Part shown: positions 1 to 9,182 of the stretch, one piece after another
How positions within the stretch are numbered: the first letter of the stretch is position 1
Layout: each line of letters starts with the position of its first letter
Source of the DNA: Halothiobacillus sp.
GTDB lineage: Bacteria > Pseudomonadota > Gammaproteobacteria > Halothiobacillales > Halothiobacillaceae
Assembly: GCA_024636015.1 (NCBI GenBank)
Contig: JAGXHU010000066.1
Location: 1-43,572, forward strand
Direction: 5' to 3'
DNA: 43,572 nt
The notes under the pieces: generated by a model
What the model was told of the DNA's origin: nothing
The model's database searches: none
What the model saw: the letters and a program-made list of their open reading frames with translations, nothing else
Position numbers and translations under genes: made by a program

Positions 1-276
1 ATAGATCAGCACCCAGGTCTGCGGGGTGTACTCGATGATGCGCCGCTCCATGTGCCCCGCATAGATGAGGTGGTAACCCGCCGTCATACCGAACGTCTCC
101 TTCACCGTGGACGGATCGACAATCCACGGCGAGGTATAAAACACATAGAACAGCGTCAGCACCATGAAGAGCGGGATGAACAGCAGAAGCCCGGCGCGAA
201 TGCGCACAGCATTCTCGTTGATGAACAGATCTGGCTCGCTGGTGTCTCTAAACCAGGTTTTCTTGAATGTACTCAT
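1..276 (-). CDS. Small membrane protein, 3' end beyond window (possibly DUF4395-like)
   Basis: The reading frame starts at an ATG at 276 and runs off the left edge after 92 codons without a stop, so only the N-terminal part is visible. It reads MSTFKKTWFRDTSEPDLF, then a polar segment with NENAVRIRAG, then a hydrophobic stretch at about residues 29-48 that should be a membrane helix. The ATG overlaps the stop of the upstream membrane-protein gene as ATGA, which implies translational coupling in one operon. The motif resembling a VNENAVR start followed by a helix recalls DUF4395 membrane proteins, but this is a weak resemblance. The function is unknown. Confidence 0.55.
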   Translation of the reverse strand, partial: MSTFKKTWFRDTSEPDLFINENAVRIRAGLLLFIPLFMVLTLFYVFYTSPWIVDPSTVKETFGMTAGYHLIYAGHMERRIIEYTPQTWVLIY

Positions 277-680
277 TGTGTACTCCCGGACTTTTGTACG
301 GAACCTGAGACGGGCCTGCTGAAAAATGTATTGAAGACCATGGAAAAGCTATAAGTCTCGTTGATATTCCACGGCATCAGCGACATGAATCGGGCCAGGA
401 AGCAGTAATTGACCAGCACCATAGCGCTGGTCCCGAGAATAACGGGATAGATGAGCCAGGCCATAGGGGGCCAGAGCGCCAGCAGCAGGAGCAGCAGATA
501 GGCGATTCGTACCTGGGTGGCAAAGCCGCGAATGGATTGCTCTTCAGCGTAAAAATGCAGCACCTGGACAGCCGTGAGACCGATTGCCAGCATCAGGCCA
601 AAATGGCCAAAAATGGCTTCGACGATCAGGAGCACGTCTGTGATGAGCCAGTAAATCCAGACCTTGCCTGGTATGCGCAT
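273..680 (-). CDS. Hypothetical multi-pass membrane protein
   Basis: This 135-residue protein starts at ATG 680 behind a good Shine-Dalgarno sequence (GAGGAG, 9 nt away). It has about four hydrophobic segments (roughly residues 8-38, 55-72, 74-92) and ends in a polar tail after the motif FMSLMPWN. I do not recognise a named family. It is the first gene of an operon with the partial gene downstream, which its stop codon overlaps by 4 nt. A 22-bp perfect palindrome 35 bp upstream of its start is the likely operator. Two small membrane proteins under one operator suggest a regulated membrane function, but no substrate can be read from the sequence. Confidence 0.6.
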   Translation of the reverse strand: MRIPGKVWIYWLITDVLLIVEAIFGHFGLMLAIGLTAVQVLHFYAEEQSIRGFATQVRIAYLLLLLLALWPPMAWLIYPVILGTSAMVLVNYCFLARFMSLMPWNINETYSFSMVFNTFFSRPVSGSVQKSGSTQ

Positions 681-1017
681 GATTTTTCTCCTCTCGAATC
701 GGTTTTCACACCCAAACTAACTAACGTTAGTTAGTTAGTTAGCCTAAGTGGATGTATTCCGATTGTCAATCTGGCGATGCAGCAAGCAGGCTTTCCCACC
801 ATGGATTTCCTGCCACACTTCATGGCTTCTGTCGGTCGACCACGCTAACCCACTCAGTCTTACCTGAACCAGCCCTGTTCAATCGGCACCAACCATCCAC
901 ATGGCCAAGCGGCCGATCAGCGAAACTGAAGCGGCACAAAGGATACAACCGATGCAAAACACACAAAATAATCTATAATGATGCAAACAGATCAATTCAT
1001 ATTGATGGAGGTGCCAC
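681..1017. other. Intergenic region between the membrane operon and the toxin-antitoxin pair
   Basis: No convincing gene is present. Besides the palindrome at 715-736, it holds a TATAAT -10 box at 974-979 for the antitoxin gene. That box lies between two copies of GATGCAAA (951-958 and 980-987), which could be binding sites for the autoregulating antitoxin. No good -35 hexamer is visible. The stretch 745-945 shows nothing else I can interpret. Confidence 0.45.
715..736. promoter_or_regulatory. 22-bp perfect palindrome made of TTAG units, probable repressor operator
   Basis: The two 11-bp arms match perfectly around a central CG (725/726), and each arm is made of repeated CTAA/TTAG tetramers. 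The TTAG repeat continues on the right side to 742. The palindrome sits 35 bp upstream of the ATG of the minus-strand membrane gene at 680. Dyads of this length are typical of TetR-family operators. No such regulator is encoded in the window, so the cognate protein is unknown. Confidence 0.6.
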
Positions 1018-1371
1018 ATGGTTTCAATCATGAACCACGTTGATCAAAGGGCGGTACTGGCCAAGGCCGTGGTGCGCGCCGGGCAGGCTTTGGGTTTTAC
1101 CCAGGACCAGACGGCAAAAATTCTGGGTAGGAATCGTTCTGTATTCACGCGCGGCATCGACCCGTACGACAAAGCAGGCGAGCTGGCGCTCCTGTTGATT
1201 CGCGCCTACCGGAGCCTGTTTGTTCTGGTCGGACAGGAGGGCGAGCCCATGCGCCACTGGATGCAGACACAGAATCGGCATACCGGTGGCGTGCCGGCCG
1301 AGCAGGTTCAATCGGTGGCGGGCCTTGTTGAAGTGGTGCAGTATCTCGACGCTATCCGCGGCAAGGTGTAG
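1018..1371 (+). CDS. Xre/MbcA/ParS-type antitoxin
   Basis: This 117-residue protein has an N-terminal helix-turn-helix (about residues 15-45, LGFTQDQTAKILGRNRS). The C-terminal half resembles the DUF2384 / MbcA-ParS toxin-binding domain (ALLLIRAYRSLFVLVGQ followed by MRHWM). The start at 1018 is supported by GGAGGT five bases upstream. It lies 3 bp before the RES-domain toxin gene, the standard order for this type II module. By analogy with the family it should bind and neutralise the toxin and repress its own promoter. The -10 box at 974-979 with flanking GATGCAAA repeats fits autoregulation. The family call is firm from context and fold-level motifs. Confidence 0.8.
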   Translation: MVSIMNHVDQRAVLAKAVVRAGQALGFTQDQTAKILGRNRSVFTRGIDPYDKAGELALLLIRAYRSLFVLVGQEGEPMRHWMQTQNRHTGGVPAEQVQSVAGLVEVVQYLDAIRGKV

Positions 1372-1374
1372 ATC

Positions 1375-2124
1375 GTGGATTTGTGGGCGGCCTGTGGTGC
1401 CGGCCGGGCACCGATGGCAATTACCGGCCGATTAAGCCGTGTGGTGGAAAGCCAGGAACAGGTCGCCACAATGAACCTCGTGGATGACCTAGCCGAGCAA
1501 TCTGCGATCGAACAGCTGTTGGATCGCGGCAAGCCGCCCTATCGTGCCGGCACGGAACATTTGCACTATCTGCTGAGTACGCCGTTTCGCTACCCGCCGC
1601 TGCGCCATGGGTCGCGCTTCGGGCAACGTCACGAGCAAAGCATTTTTTACGGATCGCTGGGATGGCAGACGGCTTTGGCCGAGGCGGCGTACTATCGCCT
1701 TGTGTTCTGGCACGGCCAAGTGGTGCCGCCAGCATTTCCGTACAAGACACAACACCTGCTGTTTGAGGCCGATTACGCCACACCGGATGGCCTGCGGCTA
1801 CAGGGCCTTGAATGCGAATCTTACCGGGCGGTGATTGCAAATCCTTCGGATTACACCGCCACCCAAGCAATGGGCACCACGATGCGGGATGCGGGTATCC
1901 GGGCCTTTGAGTACCCTTCCGCCCGCAGCCCGGTCGGCGGTGTCAACGTAGGCTTGTTCGAACCTGATGCCTTGGCGGCCGACCGACCAACCTCAATGCA
2001 AAACTGGCTGTGCAAGACGAGTGCGGCTCAAGTGGTGTTCAATGCCCGCGATCCCGACAGACTGATCGGCTTTGCCATCGATGATTTCACCATGAATGGC
2101 GTGCTGCCGCAGCCTGCCATTTAG
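1375..2124 (+). CDS. RES-domain toxin
   Basis: It starts at GTG 1375, three bases after the antitoxin stop, and encodes 249 residues. The family is named for conserved Arg, Glu and Ser. Candidates here are the Arg in GSRFGQR (about residue 80), the Glu in the [11 protein letters not shown] helix (about residue 103) and the Ser in EYPSARSP (about residue 182). RES toxins related to MbcT deplete NAD+ or ADP-ribosylate targets, causing growth arrest. Length and gene order match the usual RES-Xre pairs. An alternative start is possible at the internal ATG about 33 codons in. No disruption is visible, so the toxin looks intact. Confidence 0.8.
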   Translation: MDLWAACGAGRAPMAITGRLSRVVESQEQVATMNLVDDLAEQSAIEQLLDRGKPPYRAGTEHLHYLLSTPFRYPPLRHGSRFGQRHEQSIFYGSLGWQTALAEAAYYRLVFWHGQVVPPAFPYKTQHLLFEADYATPDGLRLQGLECESYRAVIANPSDYTATQAMGTTMRDAGIRAFEYPSARSPVGGVNVGLFEPDALAADRPTSMQNWLCKTSAAQVVFNARDPDRLIGFAIDDFTMNGVLPQPAI

Positions 2125-2276
2125 GCGCCGCGCGAATCTGTCCTCGGTCTGGTGATATCGATCGCAGTTCTGTTGCCGAGTAGTCTCAGTTCTGCCCACT
2201 TAAACGAAGTCCGGGGCGTCTCGGCCCGGACAATACGCCATACTGGTCCACCCTCTTACAGACACAGCGCAGACAC

Positions 2277-2903
2277 ATGCAAAAAAACACCGAAGAAATT
2301 CTCGCGCACATTCGCGCCCTGGAGGATGAGCTCGAAGACGAGTACCGAAAGTCCATAGATGCGTTCGAGCAACGCCGGGCCGAATTGGCCGATGAGTTCC
2401 TCCAGCAGCAAAGACGCTACAAGACCGGCCTTCTTCGGTTTCTGGTGCGCGCCCATCCGCTGGTTGTACTGACCGCACCGATCATTTATTTAGGCTGGAT
2501 TCCCTTTCTGCTGATGGATTTGTTTGTCAGCCTTTACCAAGCGATCTGTTTCCCGGTGTATCGTATTCCCAAGGTACGACGCGCCGACTACGTCCTGTTC
2601 GGCCGGGAACATTTGCCCTATCTCAATCTCATCGAGAAATTCAACTGCCTGTATTGCTCCTATGGCAATGGCGTGGCGGCCTACACGCGCGAAGTCTCCA
2701 GCCGGACCGAGCAGTATTGGTGCCCGATCAAATACGATCGGCGGCGCCGTTTGCCGCGCGATCGCTACCCGAATTATTTCGATTACGGCGATGCGGAAGC
2801 CTATCGTCGGGGACTGGCCCGTACACAGCAGCAGTATCAGGACGAAGACGGCCCGCGTAAGCAAAAGGAAGATCCCCCACACGATCCGGATCGACCGACC
2901 TAG
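2277..2903 (+). CDS. Conserved hypothetical protein with coiled coil, membrane segment and Cys motif
   Basis: This 208-residue protein has three parts. The first is a charged helical N-terminus likely to form a coiled coil (residues 1-50, rich in Glu, Arg and Gln). The second is a hydrophobic hairpin at about 60-95 (VLTAPIIYLGWIPFLLMDLF). The third is a soluble region with FNCLYCSYGNG and RTEQYWCPIK, giving three closely placed cysteines (CxxC plus a later C) that could bind a metal. The C-terminus is very hydrophilic. I recall similar FNCxYCxYxNG proteins in proteobacteria without assigned function. It stands alone between the toxin gene and hemB. Confidence 0.65.
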   Translation: MQKNTEEILAHIRALEDELEDEYRKSIDAFEQRRAELADEFLQQQRRYKTGLLRFLVRAHPLVVLTAPIIYLGWIPFLLMDLFVSLYQAICFPVYRIPKVRRADYVLFGREHLPYLNLIEKFNCLYCSYGNGVAAYTREVSSRTEQYWCPIKYDRRRRLPRDRYPNYFDYGDAEAYRRGLARTQQQYQDEDGPRKQKEDPPHDPDRPT

Positions 2904-3022
2904 GCCCGCCCAACGCGATCCGGGGCATGGAACTTCCACGACCGGACCCGAACAAAGGAACTGCCACCGAGCAACTCAAGGCCGATTTTGGCAAAGCGGG
3001 TTAAAATCCTGCCCATTCTTGA

Positions 3023-4066
<1,044 letters not shown>

Positions 4067-4101
4067 GCGAGTCGCAGCAAACGGTGTGCGCGGATGCAAA
4101 C

Positions 4102-4133
4102 AAAAAGCCCCGACATTCGCTGGGGCTTTTTTA
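4102..4133 (+). terminator. Rho-independent terminator after hemB
   Basis: The arms AGCCCC and GGGGCT enclose a 10-nt loop, followed by a run of T on the plus strand and preceded by a run of A. It therefore ends hemB transcription and may also serve the chemoreceptor gene converging from the right. Confidence 0.85.
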
Positions 4134-4185
4134 TGGGTCAACCGCACCGGAGAGGCCAGAAAGGCTTCACCGGGCTGAACCGGGG

Positions 4186-5829
4186 TCAGAGGCGGAAATG
4201 GCTAATCTTCGCCTGCAGCCCTTCTGCCAGCCGGGCCAGCTCCTCGGAGGCAATGCGCGTCTGACTCGCACCCTGTGCCGATTGCTCACTGATGGAAGAA
4301 ATTTTTTGTATATTACGATTCATTTCTTCCGTCACGGCACTCTGCTCTTCCGCCGCACTGGCGATCTGGAAGTTAAGGTCATTAATTGTCTGCACCGAAC
4401 CCGTAATCACATTCAGGGATTGTTCAGTTTCTTTCATCGCATTAATGCTGACATCAACCTGAGTCTTACCCTGCTGCATCGCCGATACGGCCGCACCCGA
4501 GCCAGCCTGCAGACGTTCGATCATCTGACGAATTTCCTCAGTAGACCCTTGTGTACGAGAGGCCAATGAACGGACCTCTTCGGCCACCACCGCAAACCCT
4601 CGGCCATGTTCCCCGGCACGCGCCGCTTCGATGGCCGCGTTCAGCGCCAACAAGTTGGTCTGCTCGGCGATCGCCCGGATCACATCCAGAACCTTGCCGA
4701 TGTCGCGGGACTCACCTTCCAGCTTAGTGATCGCCACGGCGACATCATCCACATTACGCGCCAACTGATTAATTGTGGCTACCGAGCGATTCACAATCGT
4801 CTGTCCGGAGCTCGCAGCACTATTGGCAGCACTGGCTGCACCGGAGGCATCCGCCGCATTCCGGGCAATTTCTTGCACCGTTGAACTCATTTCGTTCATC
4901 GCCGTTGCCACCATCTCAATTTCCAGCTGCTGCTGACGCACGCCGGAATCGGTCTGTGAAGATACGGCCGATGTTTCCTCTGCCGCAGCAGCCAACTGAA
5001 CTGAAGCACCGCCGATTGACTTGAGCGTTTGGCGCAATGCTTCTCGGGCGGTGTTCATATGAGTCAGGATGTCCGCGATTTCATCTTTGGTTTCAATCGT
5101 CACGGCACGATCCAGCTCACCCTTGCTGAAGGCGATCGCCATTTGATCAGCTGCGCGCAATCCCGTTCCAATCTCCCGGATAACCCACATACCGATTCCC
5201 ACGAACAACAGTACGGATAAGACCATTAAACCGATATAAATCAGGTTGTCCTGCTGGACGTGTTTTTGGGTCTTAACGACTTCCTTCGACAAATTAGTGG
5301 ACAGACGGTCCTGATAGGCATTGGCAGCCTTGGTGAACGCATCCATCTGCCCAATGATATGTGTGCTCAGAGTCGTATGCGCCTGATCAAAATCTTTGTT
5401 TTTCAATTGCTCGGCGAGGGGATCGATCCCATTCTGAATTATTTTTTTCTCGATTTCCAACAGGGTGATTCGCTGGTCATTGGCTGCCGGCGTCCGATGC
5501 ACAACCGCAGCCAACTGGAGGTTGACCTCTCCCAATTTAGCCACAAAGCCTTGCAGCAGATCCAAATGATAATCCAACGGGTGATCGAAATGCGTATTTA
5601 CGGCTGCATCCTTGGGATCATGTTGAAGGGCAAGCATCGCCTCTACAGTGATTCGTGTGATCAACCGGACCGATTTCCCCGTTAATAGAGCAGGAGTTAC
5701 GCGTAGGGCATCATTTGTTTGAGCACGATCCAGTGCGGCGTTCTCGTTATACATGCCATAAGCACCCATCCCGATCAACATCACAATAGCGATGGCCGAC
5801 AGCAGTATCAATTTTGATTTAATGGTCAT
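4186..5829 (-). CDS. Methyl-accepting chemotaxis protein
   Basis: This 547-residue transmembrane chemoreceptor has TM1 at residues 7-27, a periplasmic four-helix-type sensor at about 30-190 and TM2 at 196-216. A HAMP domain (about 217-270) and the long cytoplasmic signalling coiled coil follow. The signalling tip [20 protein letters not shown], followed by [15 protein letters not shown], is the hallmark of MCPs and contacts CheA/CheW. There is no C-terminal NWETF-type pentapeptide for tethering CheR. The ATG at 5829 has AGGAG five bases upstream. A perfect sigma-28 promoter lies 65 bp upstream, so the gene belongs to the late flagellar regulon. The ligand cannot be read from the sensor domain. 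Confidence 0.95.
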   Translation of the reverse strand: MTIKSKLILLSAIAIVMLIGMGAYGMYNENAALDRAQTNDALRVTPALLTGKSVRLITRITVEAMLALQHDPKDAAVNTHFDHPLDYHLDLLQGFVAKLGEVNLQLAAVVHRTPAANDQRITLLEIEKKIIQNGIDPLAEQLKNKDFDQAHTTLSTHIIGQMDAFTKAANAYQDRLSTNLSKEVVKTQKHVQQDNLIYIGLMVLSVLLFVGIGMWVIREIGTGLRAADQMAIAFSKGELDRAVTIETKDEIADILTHMNTAREALRQTLKSIGGASVQLAAAAEETSAVSSQTDSGVRQQQLEIEMVATAMNEMSSTVQEIARNAADASGAASAANSAASSGQTIVNRSVATINQLARNVDDVAVAITKLEGESRDIGKVLDVIRAIAEQTNLLALNAAIEAARAGEHGRGFAVVAEEVRSLASRTQGSTEEIRQMIERLQAGSGAAVSAMQQGKTQVDVSINAMKETEQSLNVITGSVQTINDLNFQIASAAEEQSAVTEEMNRNIQKISSISEQSAQGASQTRIASEELARLAEGLQAKISHFRL

Positions 5830-5893
5830 CGCAACTCCTGAAAAACCTGTTTAATTTTTATTTGTCCAACCGCAATCAGACTAATTCGGTTAG

Positions 5894-5919
5894 TTATCGG
5901 CCAACGGTCTACAAACTTA
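5894..5919 (-). promoter_or_regulatory. Sigma-28 (FliA) promoter for the chemoreceptor gene
   Basis: Read on the minus strand, TAAGTTT (5919-5913) and GCCGATAA (5901-5894) are separated by exactly 11 bp. This matches the enterobacterial FliA consensus TAAAGTTT-N11-GCCGATAA almost perfectly. It faces the chemoreceptor gene and would give a leader of roughly 55 nt. The rest of the 5830-6150 gap holds only a terminator for the cytochrome gene and nothing else recognisable. Confidence 0.88.
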
Positions 5920-6073
5920 AGTCTTGCTTCAGTCATCACCCCGCTCGCCGCGGGCAGCATAAGGGACAAGCAAAACGCCTGGGGACCTGAAATGTCCAAG
6001 CCCGGTGTGAGCAGCGCATCGTAATCGCTTTCGGGGCAGTAAGCAGCGTTTTTTGGAATCCCCGCCGCCTCAT

Positions 6074-6103
6074 TAAAAAACCCCGATTTTTGGTCGGGGT
6101 TTA
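6074..6103 (-). terminator. Rho-independent terminator after cytochrome c' gene
   Basis: Arms ACCCCGA and TCGGGGT enclose a short T-rich loop. On the minus strand the hairpin is followed by a run of six T, so it terminates the cytochrome gene located just to the right. Confidence 0.85.
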
Positions 6104-6150
6104 ATCGCTTGATCTGAGATCAGGAAACGACCATCAAAATGATGGGGACT

Positions 6151-6618
6151 TCACTCGGACTTTGAACGGAAGCCATCGTGACATTTCTTGCAAGATCCGG
6201 CCGTATCCTTGAATTTCGGGCCGATGACACTCATGTCGCCGGTTTTGGCGGCCACAACCAGTGCCTCGGAGGATTTCTGAAAGGCGACCATATCTTTTTT
6301 GAATTCTTCCGGCTTGCTCCAGACATCGTCCTTGGCATGCGTCGGGCCTGCCATTTCGTCAGAACCTTTGGGGAAGCCATCAGCCGTCAACGTGCTCATG
6401 TAATGCACGGTTTCTGCCATTTTCGCGAATTGGGCCTTATCAAAGGGCATTTCCTTTTTAACCATCGCCGCCATCAACTTGAAGTTGTAGCCGGTGACTT
6501 CCATCATGGACTTACGATATTTGATGGCATCCGTCATGGAGTCGGCATAAGCCAAGCTGCCAGAAACCACCGCTAAACCGATCACCGCCGCAATCACTGA
6601 TTTCGTCAAACGCATCAT
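6151..6618 (-). CDS. Cytochrome c' (periplasmic class II c-type cytochrome)
   Basis: The protein has 155 residues with an N-terminal signal peptide cleaved after about SLAYA (residue 25). It has a mature four-helix-bundle composition and a single C-terminal haem motif CKKCH (143-147) near the end, exactly the cytochrome c' arrangement. Such proteins bind NO or CO at a five-coordinate haem in the periplasm and protect against nitrosative stress. Two ATG codons are adjacent at 6618 and 6615; GGAG a few bases upstream serves either. The gene stands alone, with its own terminator and no electron-transfer partner next to it. Confidence 0.92.
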   Translation of the reverse strand: MMRLTKSVIAAVIGLAVVSGSLAYADSMTDAIKYRKSMMEVTGYNFKLMAAMVKKEMPFDKAQFAKMAETVHYMSTLTADGFPKGSDEMAGPTHAKDDVWSKPEEFKKDMVAFQKSSEALVVAAKTGDMSVIGPKFKDTAGSCKKCHDGFRSKSE

Positions 6619-6849
6619 GTTTCTCCTTCATTCCCAAAAAGCCGGTCGAACTAGATCTGGCGGCAATCTGCCGCGAGTTCACAAAAGTATAGTGAAACGA
6701 TCAGGATTGCAAAGCGATATTATCAGGCCAAAACAAACGGCCGAATTTGCCCTTGCCCGGCATCTGTGTTTGCACAGATTCATTTCCGCAAGACATCAGC
6801 CGCGCGTCAACGAGCGACATCGTCACCCATAAGCAAGAGAGCATAAACA

Positions 6850-7465
6850 ATGGCCTGTGAATGCGCACAAGTTTCTGCACAAACCCAGCAAGAACGCACA
6901 ACGTTGCGTATCGCACTGGTACTCAATGCCACCATGTTTGTAATCGGCATGGCGGCTGGCCTGTGGGCACAATCCACGGGGCTGATTGCCGACTCGCTGG
7001 ATATGCTGGCCGACGCTGCCGCCTATGCACTGGCTCTGTTGGCGGTGACCCGCGGGTTAGCCTTCAAACGGGATGCGGCACGCTGGAGCGGTTGGCTGCT
7101 CCTGATTTTCAGGCGCGGGCATCATACTTGATGTGACTCGGCGGACGCTGCTGGGCAGCGAACCCCAGGGGAATATCATGATGCTGTTTTCGGTGATCTC
7201 GCTGATCGTCAACGTCATCGTGCTGAATCTGCTCAGCCGATTCCGGCACGGGGAAGTCCATCTGCGCACCGCCTGGGTATTCACACGGATGGATGTGCTG
7301 GCTAATGTTGGCGTGTTTGCATCCGGGCTGGTGGTCAGCCTGACCCATCTCCAGTACGCCGATCTCGTGATCGGGCTGATCATCGGTTTCTATGTCATGA
7401 AGGAAGCCCGCGACATTCTGCGCGACGCCGCGCAAGCTCCGTGTGCGGATGGGGATGCGGTTTAA
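6850..7465 (+). pseudogene. Cation diffusion facilitator family transporter, interrupted by a +1 frameshift
   Basis: Two overlapping reading frames together give one CDF-type transporter of about 205 residues. The first (6850-7131) covers the N-terminus with the TM2 metal-site motif IADSLDMLADA. The second frame carries GAGIILDVTRRTLLG, then SLIVNVIVLN and the TM5-like motif TRMDVLANVG. The frames join at about 7111, where one extra A after GATTTTC shifts the frame and causes a stop at 7129-7131. Removing that base restores continuity through GNIMM to the end at 7465. CDF proteins export Zn2+, Fe2+, Co2+ or similar divalent metals from the cytoplasm. A sequencing error is as likely as true decay, because the remainder shows no other damage. 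There is no cytoplasmic C-terminal domain, as in the short CDF subgroup. Confidence 0.8.
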
Positions 7466-7481
7466 CCAACCGCCCGGCAAA

Positions 7482-8348
7482 TCAGAAATAGCCCAGTATC
7501 AACGCAATCATCACCAGCGCGCCGAAGATATTATTCCGTTTGAACGCCTGAACACTATCCGCGAGTGATCGCGACCGGGCACCCCATACAATCCACGCGG
7601 CCGTCACAGCGGCCAAACCCAGCACGGCATAAAAGCCCAGAACCAGATGTAGCACAACACCCAGCCAGGCCAACATGCCCAAGGTGGCGAGATACAACAG
7701 ACTCACGGCAAGCAGGTCGAACCGACCAAACAGGATCGCGGTGGATTTAACACCAATCTGCTCGTCATACGGTCGATCCGCCATCGCATAAAGGGTGTCG
7801 TAAGCAACCGTCCAGAACATGTTTGCCGCAAACAGCAACCAGGCTTCAGGCGGGAGCGCGTTAGCCTGGGCGGCAAAGGCCATGGGAATGCTCCAGCCAA
7901 AGGCCAATCCCAACTGCAACTGGGGCAGATGATGAAAACGCTTGCCGAACGGATAGGTGGCGGCCAGAACCACCGCAACCAGAGACAGAGCAATGGTCAT
8001 CGCATTCAGTTGCAACACCAGCAACAGCGCCACCATAAGCAGAACAAAAAAAGCGATCAGCGCCTCGCGCGGGCGCAAGGCACCTGTGGCCAAGGGGCGG
8101 TTCCGCGTACGTTCCACCAATCCATCCACTTTGCGATCTGCATAATCGTTGATGGCGCAACCTGCCGATCGCATCACGATGACGCCCAGGGTGAAGATCA
8201 CCATCAGAAACAGACTGGGATGCCCCTGCCCCGCGACCCAGAGCGCCCAGAACGTCGGCCATAAAAGCAGGAAGATTCCGATGGGACGATCCAAACGGGT
8301 CAAAGCCAGGTAGGCGAAAAATTTTCGTTTCCAGGGTGCCAAAATCAA
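7482..8348 (-). CDS. ubiA: 4-hydroxybenzoate polyprenyltransferase
   Basis: UbiA attaches the polyprenyl tail to 4-hydroxybenzoate in ubiquinone synthesis at the inner membrane. The 288 residues include eight to nine hydrophobic helices. Both Asp-rich substrate and Mg2+ motifs are visible: NDYADRKVD (about residues 67-75) and YAMADRPYDEQ (about 187-197). The start shown is a TTG at 8348, directly after an in-frame TAA. There is no in-frame ATG before residue 50, so a non-ATG start is required, and either this TTG or the one two codons later is used. It diverges from the carbonic-anhydrase-like gene; no chorismate lyase (ubiC) is adjacent in the window. Confidence 0.94.
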   Translation of the reverse strand: MILAPWKRKFFAYLALTRLDRPIGIFLLLWPTFWALWVAGQGHPSLFLMVIFTLGVIVMRSAGCAINDYADRKVDGLVERTRNRPLATGALRPREALIAFFVLLMVALLLVLQLNAMTIALSLVAVVLAATYPFGKRFHHLPQLQLGLAFGWSIPMAFAAQANALPPEAWLLFAANMFWTVAYDTLYAMADRPYDEQIGVKSTAILFGRFDLLAVSLLYLATLGMLAWLGVVLHLVLGFYAVLGLAAVTAAWIVWGARSRSLADSVQAFKRNNIFGALVMIALILGYF

Positions 8349-8429
8349 TCTCGCTTGGGTTTAAATGGTTGCTGACGGCCTCGATCGGCTAAACTTCCCT
8401 TTTTAGCGTGTAATGCGTCGAGGCAGTTG

Positions 8430-8975
8430 ATGATACGAAATTTCGCCCACAAATCCCCGGTTCTCGGCCCGGATGTCTGGATTGACGACGCCGCATTGGT
8501 GGTTGGGGATGTCATTCTGGCCGAAGGGGTTTCGGTGTGGCCCATGGCCGTTCTGCGTGGCGACGTCAACCAGATCCAAATCGGCAAAAATACCAATTTG
8601 CAGGATGGCGTGATCGTGCATGTCAATCAACCCAGCGATCACCGACCGCAGGGATCGCGTTGTGTGGTTGGCGAAGACGTCACCGTGGGGCACAGGGCAA
8701 CCTTGCACGCCTGCACGGTTGGCAATAAGGTGTTGATTGGCATGGGCGCAATTGTCATGGACGATGTCTTCGTCGAGGATCAGGTCATGATTGGCGCGGG
8801 GAGTGTCGTCTCTCCCGGAAAAGTCCTGGAGCGCGGCTTTCTCTACCTCGGCACCCCGGCGCGAAAGGTACGGCCGTTGACCCAGGAAGAATTGGACTAC
8901 TTCCGGGAGTCGGCCAGACTCTACCGCGCGCTGGCCCATCAACACGCCACAACCAGTACAGCTTGCGGCATGTGA
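8430..8975 (+). CDS. Gamma-carbonic-anhydrase-like left-handed beta-helix protein (YrdA family)
   Basis: This 181-residue protein is built of hexapeptide repeats (for example VVGDVIL, VSVWPMAVL, VTVGHRATL, VLIGMGAIV, VMIGAGSVV) that form a left-handed beta-helix trimer. The three likely metal ligands are the His in VIVHV and the two in VGHRATLHAC. It is the family of Cam-like carbonic anhydrases and YrdA/PaaY proteins; not all members have measurable carbonic anhydrase activity. The ATG at 8430 has GAGG six bases before it and is preferred over the adjoining TTG. A carbon-fixing host would make a bicarbonate role attractive, but that is inference. Confidence 0.88.
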   Translation: MIRNFAHKSPVLGPDVWIDDAALVVGDVILAEGVSVWPMAVLRGDVNQIQIGKNTNLQDGVIVHVNQPSDHRPQGSRCVVGEDVTVGHRATLHACTVGNKVLIGMGAIVMDDVFVEDQVMIGAGSVVSPGKVLERGFLYLGTPARKVRPLTQEELDYFRESARLYRALAHQHATTSTACGM

Positions 8976-9017
8976 TTGATTATGACTCTCTGCCTTTAAT
9001 TCAGGAGGAACATCGTC

Positions 9018-9182
9018 ATGATTTCCCGTATTAAACGACCGACGTACACCCCGGCGCGCACGGGCAGACTGATGAATCCAGACCTGTGCGGCAACACAAA
9101 CGAACGGGCAATGGCCATCGAAAATGTGGATCAAGTGCGAGAACGCGTTGCCCGATGGCTCGAAGGCGAATACTTCAGATGA
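9018..9182 (+). CDS. 54-residue ORF coupled to the DtxR-family gene
   Basis: An ATG at 9018, nine bases after a strong AGGAGG, opens a frame of 54 codons. It begins MISRIKRPTYTP, has one Cys in the middle (PDLCGNTNE) and ends RWLEGEYFR. Its TGA at 9180-9182 overlaps the ATG of the DtxR-type regulator at 9179, so the two are probably translated together. The charge pattern suggests a small soluble protein with a C-terminal helix. I do not recognise the family. The good ribosome-binding site and exact ATGA overlap make it likely to be real. Confidence 0.6.
   Translation: MISRIKRPTYTPARTGRLMNPDLCGNTNERAMAIENVDQVRERVARWLEGEYFR

Noticed and set aside
752..1033. Open frame of 93 codons on the plus strand
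   Set aside because: No ribosome site, random-looking composition, and it overlaps the promoter and start of the antitoxin gene.
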